Both the position numbers and the translations under genes were made by a program. Positions 7,090 to 14,256 of a DNA stretch of 16,602 bases are shown piece by piece. The stretch's first letter is position 1. Each line of letters starts with the position of its first letter. The notes under the pieces are model-generated. The model was given only the letters and a program-made list of their open reading frames with translations, did not search any database and had not been told where the DNA came from. The stretch covers positions 1 to 16,602 of the forward strand of contig JALWVW010000205.1 of assembly GCA_027079365.1 (NCBI GenBank). The letters run 5' to 3'. The stretch comes from Campylobacteraceae bacterium. Its GTDB lineage: Bacteria > Campylobacterota > Campylobacteria > Campylobacterales > Sulfurovaceae.

Positions 7090-7848
7090 CTATTCTCCTT
7101 TGGCATGATGAATAGCAAGTTGATCTAGGATATGCTGCATGCCATTGGTCGAAATGATGATGATACTGGGTATCTTAAGTGTATGGATGCTCGCATAATA
7201 ATGCTTATTGGCATTCCATAGTTTGAGAATATCCTTTTTCTTGTTGTCCAATGCACGGGGATAGGTATATTGTTGAATCATATGCATATCTTTTTCGGTC
7301 ATCTTAATCGTCTGTTGTAGCTTATCGCCGATAGTTGACTTGTCTATATCTGATTTTAGTACCATGTAATACATTGCCAACTTTTCTACCAAATACTCTA
7401 TATTTTTACTTCTTAAGAACATTTTGTCCTCAAATGAAAAGTCATAGTTTACAGAAGTGGCTATTTTTTCCGCTCCCTCTGTCAGAGCTTCACTGAAATC
7501 TAATATTTCATTGGCGCTTGAGGTAGTGGGTTTCACTTGCAATAGTATTTTTATCCGTTCTTTTTCATAAGCAAAAAAATCCAGTATACCTCTAATCCTC
7601 TCCTTTTTTGTATTGAGTGTGATGGTGCGTATATTCTTTTCCAGATCCTCAATAGATCTTTTCACTTTGGTCAGCATCATAGGTTTTTGATCGGGATAGA
7701 TATAGGAGTAGAGATAGTTTTTTGTAATATTTTGCGTCAGATACTTGATACTCTTGGAAGCTTCAAGTATCTTGATGTCACTCAGAGTAGCTGCTGACAC
7801 CGAGAGAGAGAAAGTGCTGATGAGTAGGAGAGAGATGTACCATCTCAT
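7090..7848 (-). CDS. Exported PilJ-like helical protein (paralogue A), probable accessory sensor
   Basis: This 252-residue protein has a clear signal peptide (ISLLLISTFSLSVSA, cleavage near residue 19-20) and a helical periplasmic body. The segment ASKSIKYLTQNITKNYLYSY resembles the first helix of PilJ/NarX-type sensor domains (consensus around QRMLSQRIAK), but the key glycine and arginine of the ligand-binding P-box are not kept. It is homologous to the upstream protein: both share LDxSExLxEGAxxIA, a following LAxYYM-I segment and a late LWxxxxxxYxxI motif. It has no transmembrane segment after the signal. Its ATG overlaps the stop of the upstream gene (ATGA), and it ends 2 nt before the hybrid kinase. 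The family call is by eye; a periplasmic partner or ligand binder for the kinase is inference. Confidence 0.75.
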   Translation of the reverse strand: MRWYISLLLISTFSLSVSAATLSDIKILEASKSIKYLTQNITKNYLYSYIYPDQKPMMLTKVKRSIEDLEKNIRTITLNTKKERIRGILDFFAYEKERIKILLQVKPTTSSANEILDFSEALTEGAEKIATSVNYDFSFEDKMFLRSKNIEYLVEKLAMYYMVLKSDIDKSTIGDKLQQTIKMTEKDMHMIQQYTYPRALDNKKKDILKLWNANKHYYASIHTLKIPSIIIISTNGMQHILDQLAIHHAKGE

Positions 7849-8657
7849 TGAAGGGCCTTATCAGTTGCCATGACTTTTTCCATATCGAGCTCGTAGGACT
7901 TAATGGTTTCTGCAAGGTCATTTGATGTTTTGAAGACAATGAACGGTAGTCCACCCTTGTCTATATCCAGATAGAACTTATAGACAATACTCCATAGTCT
8001 TTTTACTTTGGTCATTTTTTGGTTCATGGCCACAGTGTTATGGCTGGATTTTGCCACATCATCGATAGCTTTTCCGGCAGCATCAACAGTATCTTTCATG
8101 AGTTTGATCGTATTGTCATCCTTGATACCTGCCTGATAGGCCATGTAATATTTGGCTATGGATTCAAAATAGATACTAAAACCATTGATGATATGTTTAT
8201 TTTGAAAATCGACAGATTTTTTGAGATCATCTGCGATGAATCTGGCTCCTTCAAGGATGGTTGCACTAAGATCAAGTGCAATTTGTGCATTGTCCAGACT
8301 GTAGGGCTGCTTGATAAGATCTATAAGTTCATCATAACTCATTTTCATAAAGAGCAGTAGGTTTTTATTTTTAGGGTTGTTGATGGACTGATCCAAAATC
8401 TTGTAGGCTTTTAAAAATTCCCCAGGTGCCTCTTTGAGTTCGGCAGAAGCTTGTCTTACTGCCTCGTTATTTCCTTTGTACAGGTAAGCTTTGGTAAGCT
8501 CTTCAGCATAATAACCAGTGTCATAGGCAATTCTTGCCAATTTTAGTTTTGCCTGTTTTTCGCTATTGCTAACCTCTGCCTGAGTGGCTTGCGTAGTCGC
8601 AAGTATTGCCATAGCTATGAATAGTAGCTTCAATAAACCTTTAAATCTCTGTCTCAT
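7845..8657 (-). CDS. Exported PilJ-like helical protein (paralogue B), first gene of the sensory operon
   Basis: The protein is 270 residues from the ATG at 8657. That start is preferred because AAGGAG (8669-8664) lies 6 nt upstream and because it puts a proper signal peptide (GLLKLLFIAMAILATTQATQA, cleaved before EVSNS) at the N-terminus; the frame extends 27 residues further to 8738 but without an RBS. The mature part is helical: ARIAYDTGYYAEELTKAYLYKG matches the PilJ-like helix layout, followed by a repeat of the domain architecture of paralogue A (ALDLSATILEGARFIADD, IAKYYMAYQAGI, LWSIVYKFYLDI). The gene overlaps its downstream paralogue by 4 nt. The pair probably arose by duplication. 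Sensing of a small periplasmic molecule is inference; the ligand is unknown. Confidence 0.78.
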   Translation of the reverse strand: MRQRFKGLLKLLFIAMAILATTQATQAEVSNSEKQAKLKLARIAYDTGYYAEELTKAYLYKGNNEAVRQASAELKEAPGEFLKAYKILDQSINNPKNKNLLLFMKMSYDELIDLIKQPYSLDNAQIALDLSATILEGARFIADDLKKSVDFQNKHIINGFSIYFESIAKYYMAYQAGIKDDNTIKLMKDTVDAAGKAIDDVAKSSHNTVAMNQKMTKVKRLWSIVYKFYLDIDKGGLPFIVFKTSNDLAETIKSYELDMEKVMATDKALQ

Positions 8658-8723
8658 TGTAATCTCCTTGACTCTGTATGTGTATTCTCCCCCAGTGCCA
8701 ATCGTCAAAATATAGCATGGGTA

Positions 8724-8729
8724 ATTATA
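8724..8729 (-). promoter_or_regulatory. Candidate -10 of the sensory operon promoter
   Basis: A perfect TATAAT is read on the minus strand at 8729-8724, about 67 nt before the start at 8657. The -35 region (GAGTAT, 17 nt upstream) is weak. The 235-nt gap 8658-8892 contains no other convincing feature. Confidence 0.45.
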
Positions 8730-8892
8730 GGTAGGCAAAGATAAAGATACTCTTAAATAATGTCTACTTCGATGAGAAGCTATCTATAATTTCTCTCTTC
8801 TCTCAAAACTTTCATTTCTCTTGGAGATATTTATGCTTCATAAAATACCCAATAATCATAATATCATGAAGATGGAGTGTACCATAAAAATG

Positions 8893-10839
8893 TCAAATTT
8901 CATACAGCCTCATAAGACTTCCGATATCGGCCTTCTGCCCAAGCCATTGCGTGTAGAGCTCAGACATTTCTCTGCTGCCACCCTTGGCTAAAATATGTGC
9001 TTTGTAGCCTTTGGCTTTTTCTTTGTCAAAACCATCTTTTGCATCAATGCATGCAAAAAAAGCATCCGCAGAGAGCACTTCTGCCCATTTATAGCTGTAA
9101 TATCCTGCTGCATAGCCACCTGAGAAGATATGGGAAAAACCATGTTGAAATTTGTTGTATTTAGGTGTTGGGAGCAGGGAGGTTCTCTCTCTGATACCAT
9201 CAAGAAGCGTCTGGACTTCATCACCTTGATAAAGGCCTTGGTGCAAAGTAAAATCAAAGAGAGAAAACTCTACCTGACGCAAGATGCTAAGTGCTGCCTG
9301 ATAGTTTTTGGTCTCTTTTATTTTCGTTGTGAGTGCCTTAGAAATAGGCTCTCCTGTCTCATGGTGAAACCCAAAACGCTTCAAAATGGCAGCCTCGTAG
9401 GCAAAGTTCTCCAGAAATTGAGAGGGGAACTCCACCACATCCCATGCCACACCATTGATGCCCGAAACTGAACGCTCTTGGCACTCGCTGAAGAGATGAT
9501 GAATTGCATGCCCCATTTCATGGAAAAGGGTGACGACATCATCATGACGCAAAAGGGAGGGTGTCTCTTCGGCAGCAGGAGAGAAGTTGCATACTACAAA
9601 AGCAGAGGGCAGGTGCGTATCACCTTTGCTATCGATAAAGTGCGTCTCCCAATCATTCATCCAAGCACCACCCCGCTTCTCCTTGCGTGCTTCAAGATCA
9701 AAATAGATACGCCCTGAAAGTGCACCATTGTCAAATATATCAAAAGACTTGACACAGCGGTGCCACACAGGTACCATTGCAGACTCGAAGGTGATACCAA
9801 AGAGCTCTGAGACAATATCCAAGAGCCCCTTGAGTACTTTTTCCTGCTTGAAGTAAGGCTTGGTCATCGTGTCATCAAAGTCAAATTTTTCCTTTTTGAG
9901 CTTTTCGGAGTAGTAGGCTACATCATAGCTTTTCAAGTTATGTATGTTGTCTGTTTTCAGGGCAAAGGCCTTTAGCATTTCGAGCTCATTTTTGGCTTGG
10001 GGGAGTGCTGCTTCCAGCAGGTTATTCAAGAAATCAGTGACATCTTTTTCGCACTGTGCATCTCTGGTCATCAGCGCATACTGGGCATAACTCTCAAATC
10101 CAAGTAATTTTGCTTTCTCATCTTTTAGCGCCAGAATCTTGTCTATCACTTTTGCATTTTCTGGCGCCCTCGTGCTGTATGCCTTGGAGAGCTCTTTTCT
10201 ATATTTTCTGTTAGGGCCATAGGTCATGTAGGCTAAGTAGCTTGGGGTCTGCAAGGTAAACCTATAAACAGTTTTTCCCTCCACCTCTTTTCTGGCAGCT
10301 GCGATATCAGATTCCGGCATTCCTTCTACATCTTTTTCATCTGTGATGGTGAGCTCATAGGCATTGGTTGCATCAAGTAGGTTTTGCGAGAAATTATTTG
10401 AAAGTGCGGAGAGCTTGAGCGATATCTCTTCCATTTGCTTTTTCTCTTTTTTGGGAAGTTTTACACCGGAAAGTACAAAATCTCTTACTTCGTGCCCCAC
10501 AACGGTTTTGGCTTCTCCTTTCTCAGTCTTGATCTGTTCTATTTTTTGGAATAGCGCAACATTTTGTGCCATTTCCGAGCTGAACTTGGAGAGTAGAGGG
10601 AGCGACTCCTCGTAAGCCTTTTGAGTCTCATCAGAGTTCATTACTGCATTAAAATGTGAAAGTGGGGTGAAGAAAAGTCCCAGGGCTTCATCTAAATCCT
10701 GTAAGGGCTTCAGTACCTTCTCATAGCTGATATCATCAGACTCTGTAATCTCATTGATGATCTCCCTGTGTGTATTGAGGAGTGATTCCAGTCTCTGAGG
10801 AAAGGTTTCTAGGTGATTGATTGTAAAAGTTTGAAACAT
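8893..10839 (-). CDS. prlC: M3-family oligopeptidase (oligopeptidase A / PrlC-like zinc metallopeptidase)
   Basis: This 648-residue cytosolic metalloprotease degrades short peptides, including cleaved signal peptides and proteasome/HslUV products in the known family. The zinc motif is TLFHEMGHAIHHLF with H440, E441 and H444, and the third ligand is E470 in DVVEFPSQFLEN (467-478). Downstream lies the substrate-binding hallmark HGFSHIFSGGYAAGYYSYKWAEVLSAD (566-592). No signal peptide or membrane segment is present, and the length fits the family (about 650-680). AAGGAAG precedes the ATG. It is transcribed divergently from rplI across an 85-bp gap and is apparently monocistronic, with about 235 nt to the next start. 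Whether it is orthologous to E. coli PrlC or to another M3 branch cannot be settled by eye. Confidence 0.94.
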   Translation of the reverse strand: MFQTFTINHLETFPQRLESLLNTHREIINEITESDDISYEKVLKPLQDLDEALGLFFTPLSHFNAVMNSDETQKAYEESLPLLSKFSSEMAQNVALFQKIEQIKTEKGEAKTVVGHEVRDFVLSGVKLPKKEKKQMEEISLKLSALSNNFSQNLLDATNAYELTITDEKDVEGMPESDIAAARKEVEGKTVYRFTLQTPSYLAYMTYGPNRKYRKELSKAYSTRAPENAKVIDKILALKDEKAKLLGFESYAQYALMTRDAQCEKDVTDFLNNLLEAALPQAKNELEMLKAFALKTDNIHNLKSYDVAYYSEKLKKEKFDFDDTMTKPYFKQEKVLKGLLDIVSELFGITFESAMVPVWHRCVKSFDIFDNGALSGRIYFDLEARKEKRGGAWMNDWETHFIDSKGDTHLPSAFVVCNFSPAAEETPSLLRHDDVVTLFHEMGHAIHHLFSECQERSVSGINGVAWDVVEFPSQFLENFAYEAAILKRFGFHHETGEPISKALTTKIKETKNYQAALSILRQVEFSLFDFTLHQGLYQGDEVQTLLDGIRERTSLLPTPKYNKFQHGFSHIFSGGYAAGYYSYKWAEVLSADAFFACIDAKDGFDKEKAKGYKAHILAKGGSREMSELYTQWLGQKADIGSLMRLYEI

Positions 10840-10860
10840 GGAGCTTCCTTGATGTCTGTT

Positions 10861-10889
10861 ATCATATGTTAGTAATTTTTGGATAGAAT
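10861..10889. promoter_or_regulatory. Divergent promoter region between prlC and rplI
   Basis: TATGAT (minus, 10866-10861) is a candidate -10 for the peptidase gene and TAGAAT (plus, 10884-10889), preceded by a T-rich run, for rplI. Neither has a clear -35. AGGAG at 10914-10918 serves rplI. The two candidate promoters overlap within 30 bp. Confidence 0.4.
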
Positions 10890-10924
10890 AATACCCAATT
10901 TAATATCCATTATAGGAGTAGTAT

Positions 10925-11368
10925 ATGAAAGTATTATTGATCAAAGATGTAAAAGCACTAGGAAAAGTAGGTGAGATCAAAGAGGTCAAAGATGGCTATG
11001 GGCAGAATTTTTTGATCGCAAAAGGATTTGCCAAACTGGCGACACCGGAAGTGGTTGAGAAGTGGAAGACGGAGCAGGAGAATGCGGCAAGAGAGCTTGA
11101 AGAGGAGCTCACACGATTGAATGCAGAAAAGATCACACTCGAGGCGACTGAGATCAAGATTGAAAAGCCAATTGCTCCTGTAGGGATCAAAGGCTCTGTA
11201 GGCAATGGCGATATTGCAGAGGCGGTATTGGATCAACTGGGTATAGAGATCGATAAAAAGCATATTGTACTGAAGAAGGCGCTCAAGTCTACTGGTATTC
11301 ATGAGGTCGATGCCAAACTGGGGCATGGGATCCATGCCACGCTCAAAGTCAATATAGTAGGCGTATAG
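10925..11368 (+). CDS. rplI: Large-subunit ribosomal protein bL9
   Basis: bL9 binds 23S rRNA near the base of the L1 stalk and helps keep reading frame and ribosome spacing. At 147 residues the length is normal. The N-terminal domain starts MKVLLIKDVKALGKVGEIKEVKDGYGQNFLIAKGFA, an almost consensus bL9 signature. A long connecting helix rich in charged residues (about 46-75) follows, and then the C-terminal RNA-binding domain (IAPVGIKGSVGNGDIAEAV, ending GIHATLKVNIVGV). AGGAG is 6 nt before the ATG. It opens the operon rplI-hslV-hslU-era; its stop is 3 nt from hslV. Confidence 0.97.
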   Translation: MKVLLIKDVKALGKVGEIKEVKDGYGQNFLIAKGFAKLATPEVVEKWKTEQENAARELEEELTRLNAEKITLEATEIKIEKPIAPVGIKGSVGNGDIAEAVLDQLGIEIDKKHIVLKKALKSTGIHEVDAKLGHGIHATLKVNIVGV

Positions 11369-11371
11369 TCT

Positions 11372-11905
11372 ATGTTTCATGCAACGACTATATTGGCTTA
11401 TAGGGGTAAAGACCATGCAGTGATAGGTGGAGATGGGCAGGTGACTTTTGGAAATTCTGTACTCAAGGGAAACGCCACCAAGATTCGCACACTGTATGAG
11501 GGAAAAGTATTGGCGGGATTTGCCGGGAGTACTGCGGATGCCTTCAATCTTTTTGATATGTTTGAAGGGATACTTAATGAGAAAAAGGGAGACCTGCTTA
11601 AATCGGTGATAGAATTCTCCAAAATGTGGCGCAAAGACAAGATGCTGCGTCAGCTGGAAGCCATGATGCTGGTACTCAACAAGGAGCATATTTTCATCCT
11701 TTCGGGTACGGGCGATGTGGTAGAGCCAGAGGATGGAAAGATCGCAGCGATCGGAAGTGGGGGAAACTTTGCACTCTCGGCCGCCAGGGCACTGGATAAG
11801 CATGCAAGACTTTCTGCAGATACACTGGTTACAGAGAGCCTCATGGTCGCCGGAGAGCTCTGTATCTATACCAATCAACATATCAAAATATTGGAGCTGA
11901 GATAG
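11372..11905 (+). CDS. hslV: ATP-dependent protease proteolytic subunit HslV (ClpQ)
   Basis: HslV forms the double-hexamer threonine protease that HslU feeds with unfolded substrates. The 177-residue sequence shows GGDGQVTFGN, KGNATKIRTLYEGKVLAGFAGSTADAF and LSGTGDVVEPEDGKIAAIGSGGNFALSAARAL. The catalytic N-terminal threonine aligns with T5 in MFHATTIL, so a four-residue MFHA leader has to be removed, unlike E. coli where only Met precedes TTI; the Helicobacter protein has a similar leader as I recall it. No strong RBS is seen in the 3-nt gap after rplI; translation is probably coupled. The stop overlaps the hslU GTG by one base. Confidence 0.97.
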   Translation: MFHATTILAYRGKDHAVIGGDGQVTFGNSVLKGNATKIRTLYEGKVLAGFAGSTADAFNLFDMFEGILNEKKGDLLKSVIEFSKMWRKDKMLRQLEAMMLVLNKEHIFILSGTGDVVEPEDGKIAAIGSGGNFALSAARALDKHARLSADTLVTESLMVAGELCIYTNQHIKILELR

Positions 11906-13245
11906 TGGTGGAAAATCAGAAAAATCTCACACCCAAAGAGATTGTAGCCTACCTGGATCGTTATGTCATTGGACAGACAGAAGCCAAAAAGACCATAGCT
12001 GTGGCATTGCGCAACCGATGGAGACGTATGCAGCTGAGTGCAGAGATGCAAAAAGAGGTGATGCCCAAAAATATCCTGATGATTGGAAGCACTGGTGTGG
12101 GAAAGACTGAGATAGCCAGGAGATTATCGGATATGATGCGTTTGCCTTTTGTCAAAGTGGAGGCGAGCAAATTTACCGAAGTAGGGTTTGTGGGCCGGGA
12201 TGTGGAATCAATGATCCGGGATCTTGCATTGACTTCATTGCGACTGGTACGCGAAGAGGAAAACGAAAAGAATCAAGCCAAGATTGAAGCCTATGTGGAG
12301 AATAAGATTATTGAAAAACTGTTGCCCCCTCTGCCTGAAGGAGCCAGCGAACAGAAAAAACATGATTATAATCGAACCTTTATTCAAATGCAAGAAAGGC
12401 TGGAAAAGGGTGAACTGGATCATCTGATGATAGAGGTAGAACTGCCTGCGGCACAAATTGATTTTGTGGGTGCCAATGTGCCACCAGAGATGGCTAATGT
12501 CCAAGAGTCGATTATCAAAGTTATTGGCGCCATGGATAAAAAGAAGAAAAAAGAGGTCACGGTCAAAGCGGCCAAAAAGATTCTGGAGGCGGAAGCCAGT
12601 GAGACTCTGCTGGATGAGGAAAAGCTCAAGGAGAAGGCAATCCAGAAAATAGAAGAGGGGGGTATGGTTTTTATCGATGAGATTGACAAAATTGCCGTAC
12701 CCTCCACCAGCACCTCTAGACAGGATCCCAGCAAAGAAGGGGTGCAGAGGGATCTTCTACCGATTGTGGAGGGCTCTACTGTCAATACCAAGATAGGTAC
12801 GGTCAAAACAGACCATATTCTCTTTATTGCTGCGGGTGCATTTCATCTGAGCAAGCCCAGTGATCTGATCCCAGAGCTGCAGGGCAGGTTTCCGCTGAGG
12901 GTAGAGCTTGATGCATTGGACGAGGAGGCACTCTATCGTATTTTGACTGAACCGGCAAACTCACTGATCAGACAGTATCAGGCACTGCTGTCTGTTGAGG
13001 GGGTAACGCTTGGTTTTGAAGAGTCTGCCTTGAGACTGATTGCAAAATACTCTGCATTAGCAAATGAAAAGACAGAAGATATCGGTGCGAGGAGATTGCA
13101 TACAATCATGGAGAAGATACTGGATGAGATCAGTTATCACGCAGATGAAAAAAGTGGTGAGTCTCTTGTGATCGATAAGCAACTTATTGATGAGAAACTC
13201 GAGAAAATTGTAGAAAACGAAGATGCCACCAGGTATATTCTGTAA
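11905..13245 (+). CDS. hslU: ATP-dependent protease ATPase subunit HslU (ClpY)
   Basis: HslU is the AAA+ unfoldase that caps HslV. The 446-residue protein has Walker A GSTGVGKT (61-68), pore loop GFVG (94-97; many homologues have GYVG), the inserted I-domain (about 105-240), Walker B GMVFIDEID (253-261), a sensor/arginine region (ELQGRFP) and sensor 2 GARRLH (394-399). The C-terminus ATRYIL matches the tail that inserts into HslV to activate it. The start is GTG at 11905, 8 nt after GGAG (11893-11896), overlapping the hslV stop as TAGTG; the next GTG (11908) is less well spaced. Translational coupling with hslV suits a fixed stoichiometry. Confidence 0.97.
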   Translation: MVENQKNLTPKEIVAYLDRYVIGQTEAKKTIAVALRNRWRRMQLSAEMQKEVMPKNILMIGSTGVGKTEIARRLSDMMRLPFVKVEASKFTEVGFVGRDVESMIRDLALTSLRLVREEENEKNQAKIEAYVENKIIEKLLPPLPEGASEQKKHDYNRTFIQMQERLEKGELDHLMIEVELPAAQIDFVGANVPPEMANVQESIIKVIGAMDKKKKKEVTVKAAKKILEAEASETLLDEEKLKEKAIQKIEEGGMVFIDEIDKIAVPSTSTSRQDPSKEGVQRDLLPIVEGSTVNTKIGTVKTDHILFIAAGAFHLSKPSDLIPELQGRFPLRVELDALDEEALYRILTEPANSLIRQYQALLSVEGVTLGFEESALRLIAKYSALANEKTEDIGARRLHTIMEKILDEISYHADEKSGESLVIDKQLIDEKLEKIVENEDATRYIL

Positions 13246-13265
13246 AAAACATCAAATGGAGTGTT

Positions 13266-14168
13266 ATGTTTAATAAAGAAGACAAAGAGACCAGATCAGG
13301 TTTTGTAGCAGTGGTGGGACGACCTAATGCCGGGAAAAGTACACTGCTCAACCATCTGGCGGGAGAAAAATTGGCCATGGTCTCCAAAAAAGCACAGGCA
13401 ACCAGAAAACGGATGAATATTATCGTGATGCATGGAAAGACGCAGATCATTTTTGTGGATACGCCAGGCCTGCATGAGAAGGAAAAACTGCTAAATCAGT
13501 TTATGATGGAGGAGGCGCTTAAGGCTATAGGAGACAGTGATCTGATCCTCTTTTTAGCACCTGCCAGTGATAGTGTGGACGAATATGTCAAGTTTTTGAG
13601 TCTGATTGAAAATAGAACGGCAGCACATCTTATTATCTTGACGAAAATGGATACAATTCCACAGGAAAAATTGCTGAACAAACTAGGAGAGTATCAAAAG
13701 TATCAGGATTATTTTGAAGCGATCATTCCCTTTTCTGTAAAGAAAAAAGTAGGAAAAGAAGCACTGCTGAATGAGATATCCAGGCACCTTCCGCAGCATC
13801 CATGGCTTTTTGATCCAGAGTTGATGACCACAGAAAATATTCGTGACATCTACAAAGAGCTCATTCGTGAATCTATCTTCGAAAACCTTAGCGATGAGAT
13901 TCCCTATGAGAGTGATGTGCTGATCAGCAGAATAGAAGAAAGCGAAGTACTGGATAGGGTGTACGCAACGATCGTGGTTGAAAAAGAGATGCAAAAACGC
14001 ATGATTGTAGGAAGGAAGGGAGAGGGGATCAAGCGCGTAGGTATTGTTGCCAGGAAGGTAATGGAAAACTTCAGTCAGAAGAAAATATTCCTTGATCTTC
14101 ATGTCGCTGTGAGAAAGGGCTGGAGCAAGAATAGAGCCTCACTTGAGGAGTTAGGCTACCAATTTTAG
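13266..14168 (+). CDS. era: GTPase Era (16S rRNA-binding ribosome assembly factor)
   Basis: Era binds GTP and the 3' end of 16S rRNA and checks 30S maturation. The 300-residue protein has G1 GRPNAGKST (18-26), a switch region with QATRKR (44-49), G3 DTPG (65-68), G4 TKMD (126-129) and a G5-like SVKK (157-160). The KH domain has the RNA-binding loop IVGRKGEGIKRVG (247-259). The C-terminal WSKNRASLEELGY fits the family. GGAG (13258-13261) is 4 nt before the ATG, a short spacing. It follows hslU by 20 nt and closes this operon; no clear terminator is seen after it. Confidence 0.97.
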   Translation: MFNKEDKETRSGFVAVVGRPNAGKSTLLNHLAGEKLAMVSKKAQATRKRMNIIVMHGKTQIIFVDTPGLHEKEKLLNQFMMEEALKAIGDSDLILFLAPASDSVDEYVKFLSLIENRTAAHLIILTKMDTIPQEKLLNKLGEYQKYQDYFEAIIPFSVKKKVGKEALLNEISRHLPQHPWLFDPELMTTENIRDIYKELIRESIFENLSDEIPYESDVLISRIEESEVLDRVYATIVVEKEMQKRMIVGRKGEGIKRVGIVARKVMENFSQKKIFLDLHVAVRKGWSKNRASLEELGYQF

Positions 14169-14184
14169 CGATATACCGACAAAA

Positions 14185-14197
14185 TATCTGGCAGATA
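14185..14197. promoter_or_regulatory. 13-bp palindrome TATCTG-G-CAGATA upstream of the pilus operon
   Basis: This is a perfect 6-bp palindrome with one central base, located between era and the PilM-PilN gene, just upstream of where the -35 of the candidate promoter would be. It could be an operator. As RNA, its loop would be too tight for a good hairpin, and no U-run follows directly, so it is unlikely to be an era terminator. Confidence 0.35.
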
Positions 14198-14221
14198 AGT
14201 CTATTTTAATATTATAACATA

Positions 14222-14227
14222 TATAAT
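14222..14227 (+). promoter_or_regulatory. Candidate -10 of the pilus operon promoter
   Basis: TATAAT at 14222-14227 in an AT-rich tract, 30 nt before the start codon at 14257, has a weak -35 (GTCTAT). AAGGA (14243-14247) is the Shine-Dalgarno, 9 nt before the ATG. Confidence 0.5.
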
Positions 14228-14256
14228 CATTGCATGTCTTGTAAGGATCGCGCACC

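Noticed and set aside
8658..8738. Longer start for the first sensory gene
   Set aside because: It would bury the signal peptide behind 27 residues and lacks a Shine-Dalgarno, whereas 8657 has AAGGAG 6 nt upstream.
10958..11881. 307-codon open frame antisense to rplI and hslV
   Set aside because: The opposite strand encodes two unmistakable conserved genes; the antisense translation is Cys/Leu/His-rich without any recognisable domain and has no RBS evidence.
12420..12806. 128-codon antisense frame within hslU
   Set aside because: Shadow of the conserved hslU I-domain and Walker B region; low-complexity Ser/Thr-rich translation with no support.
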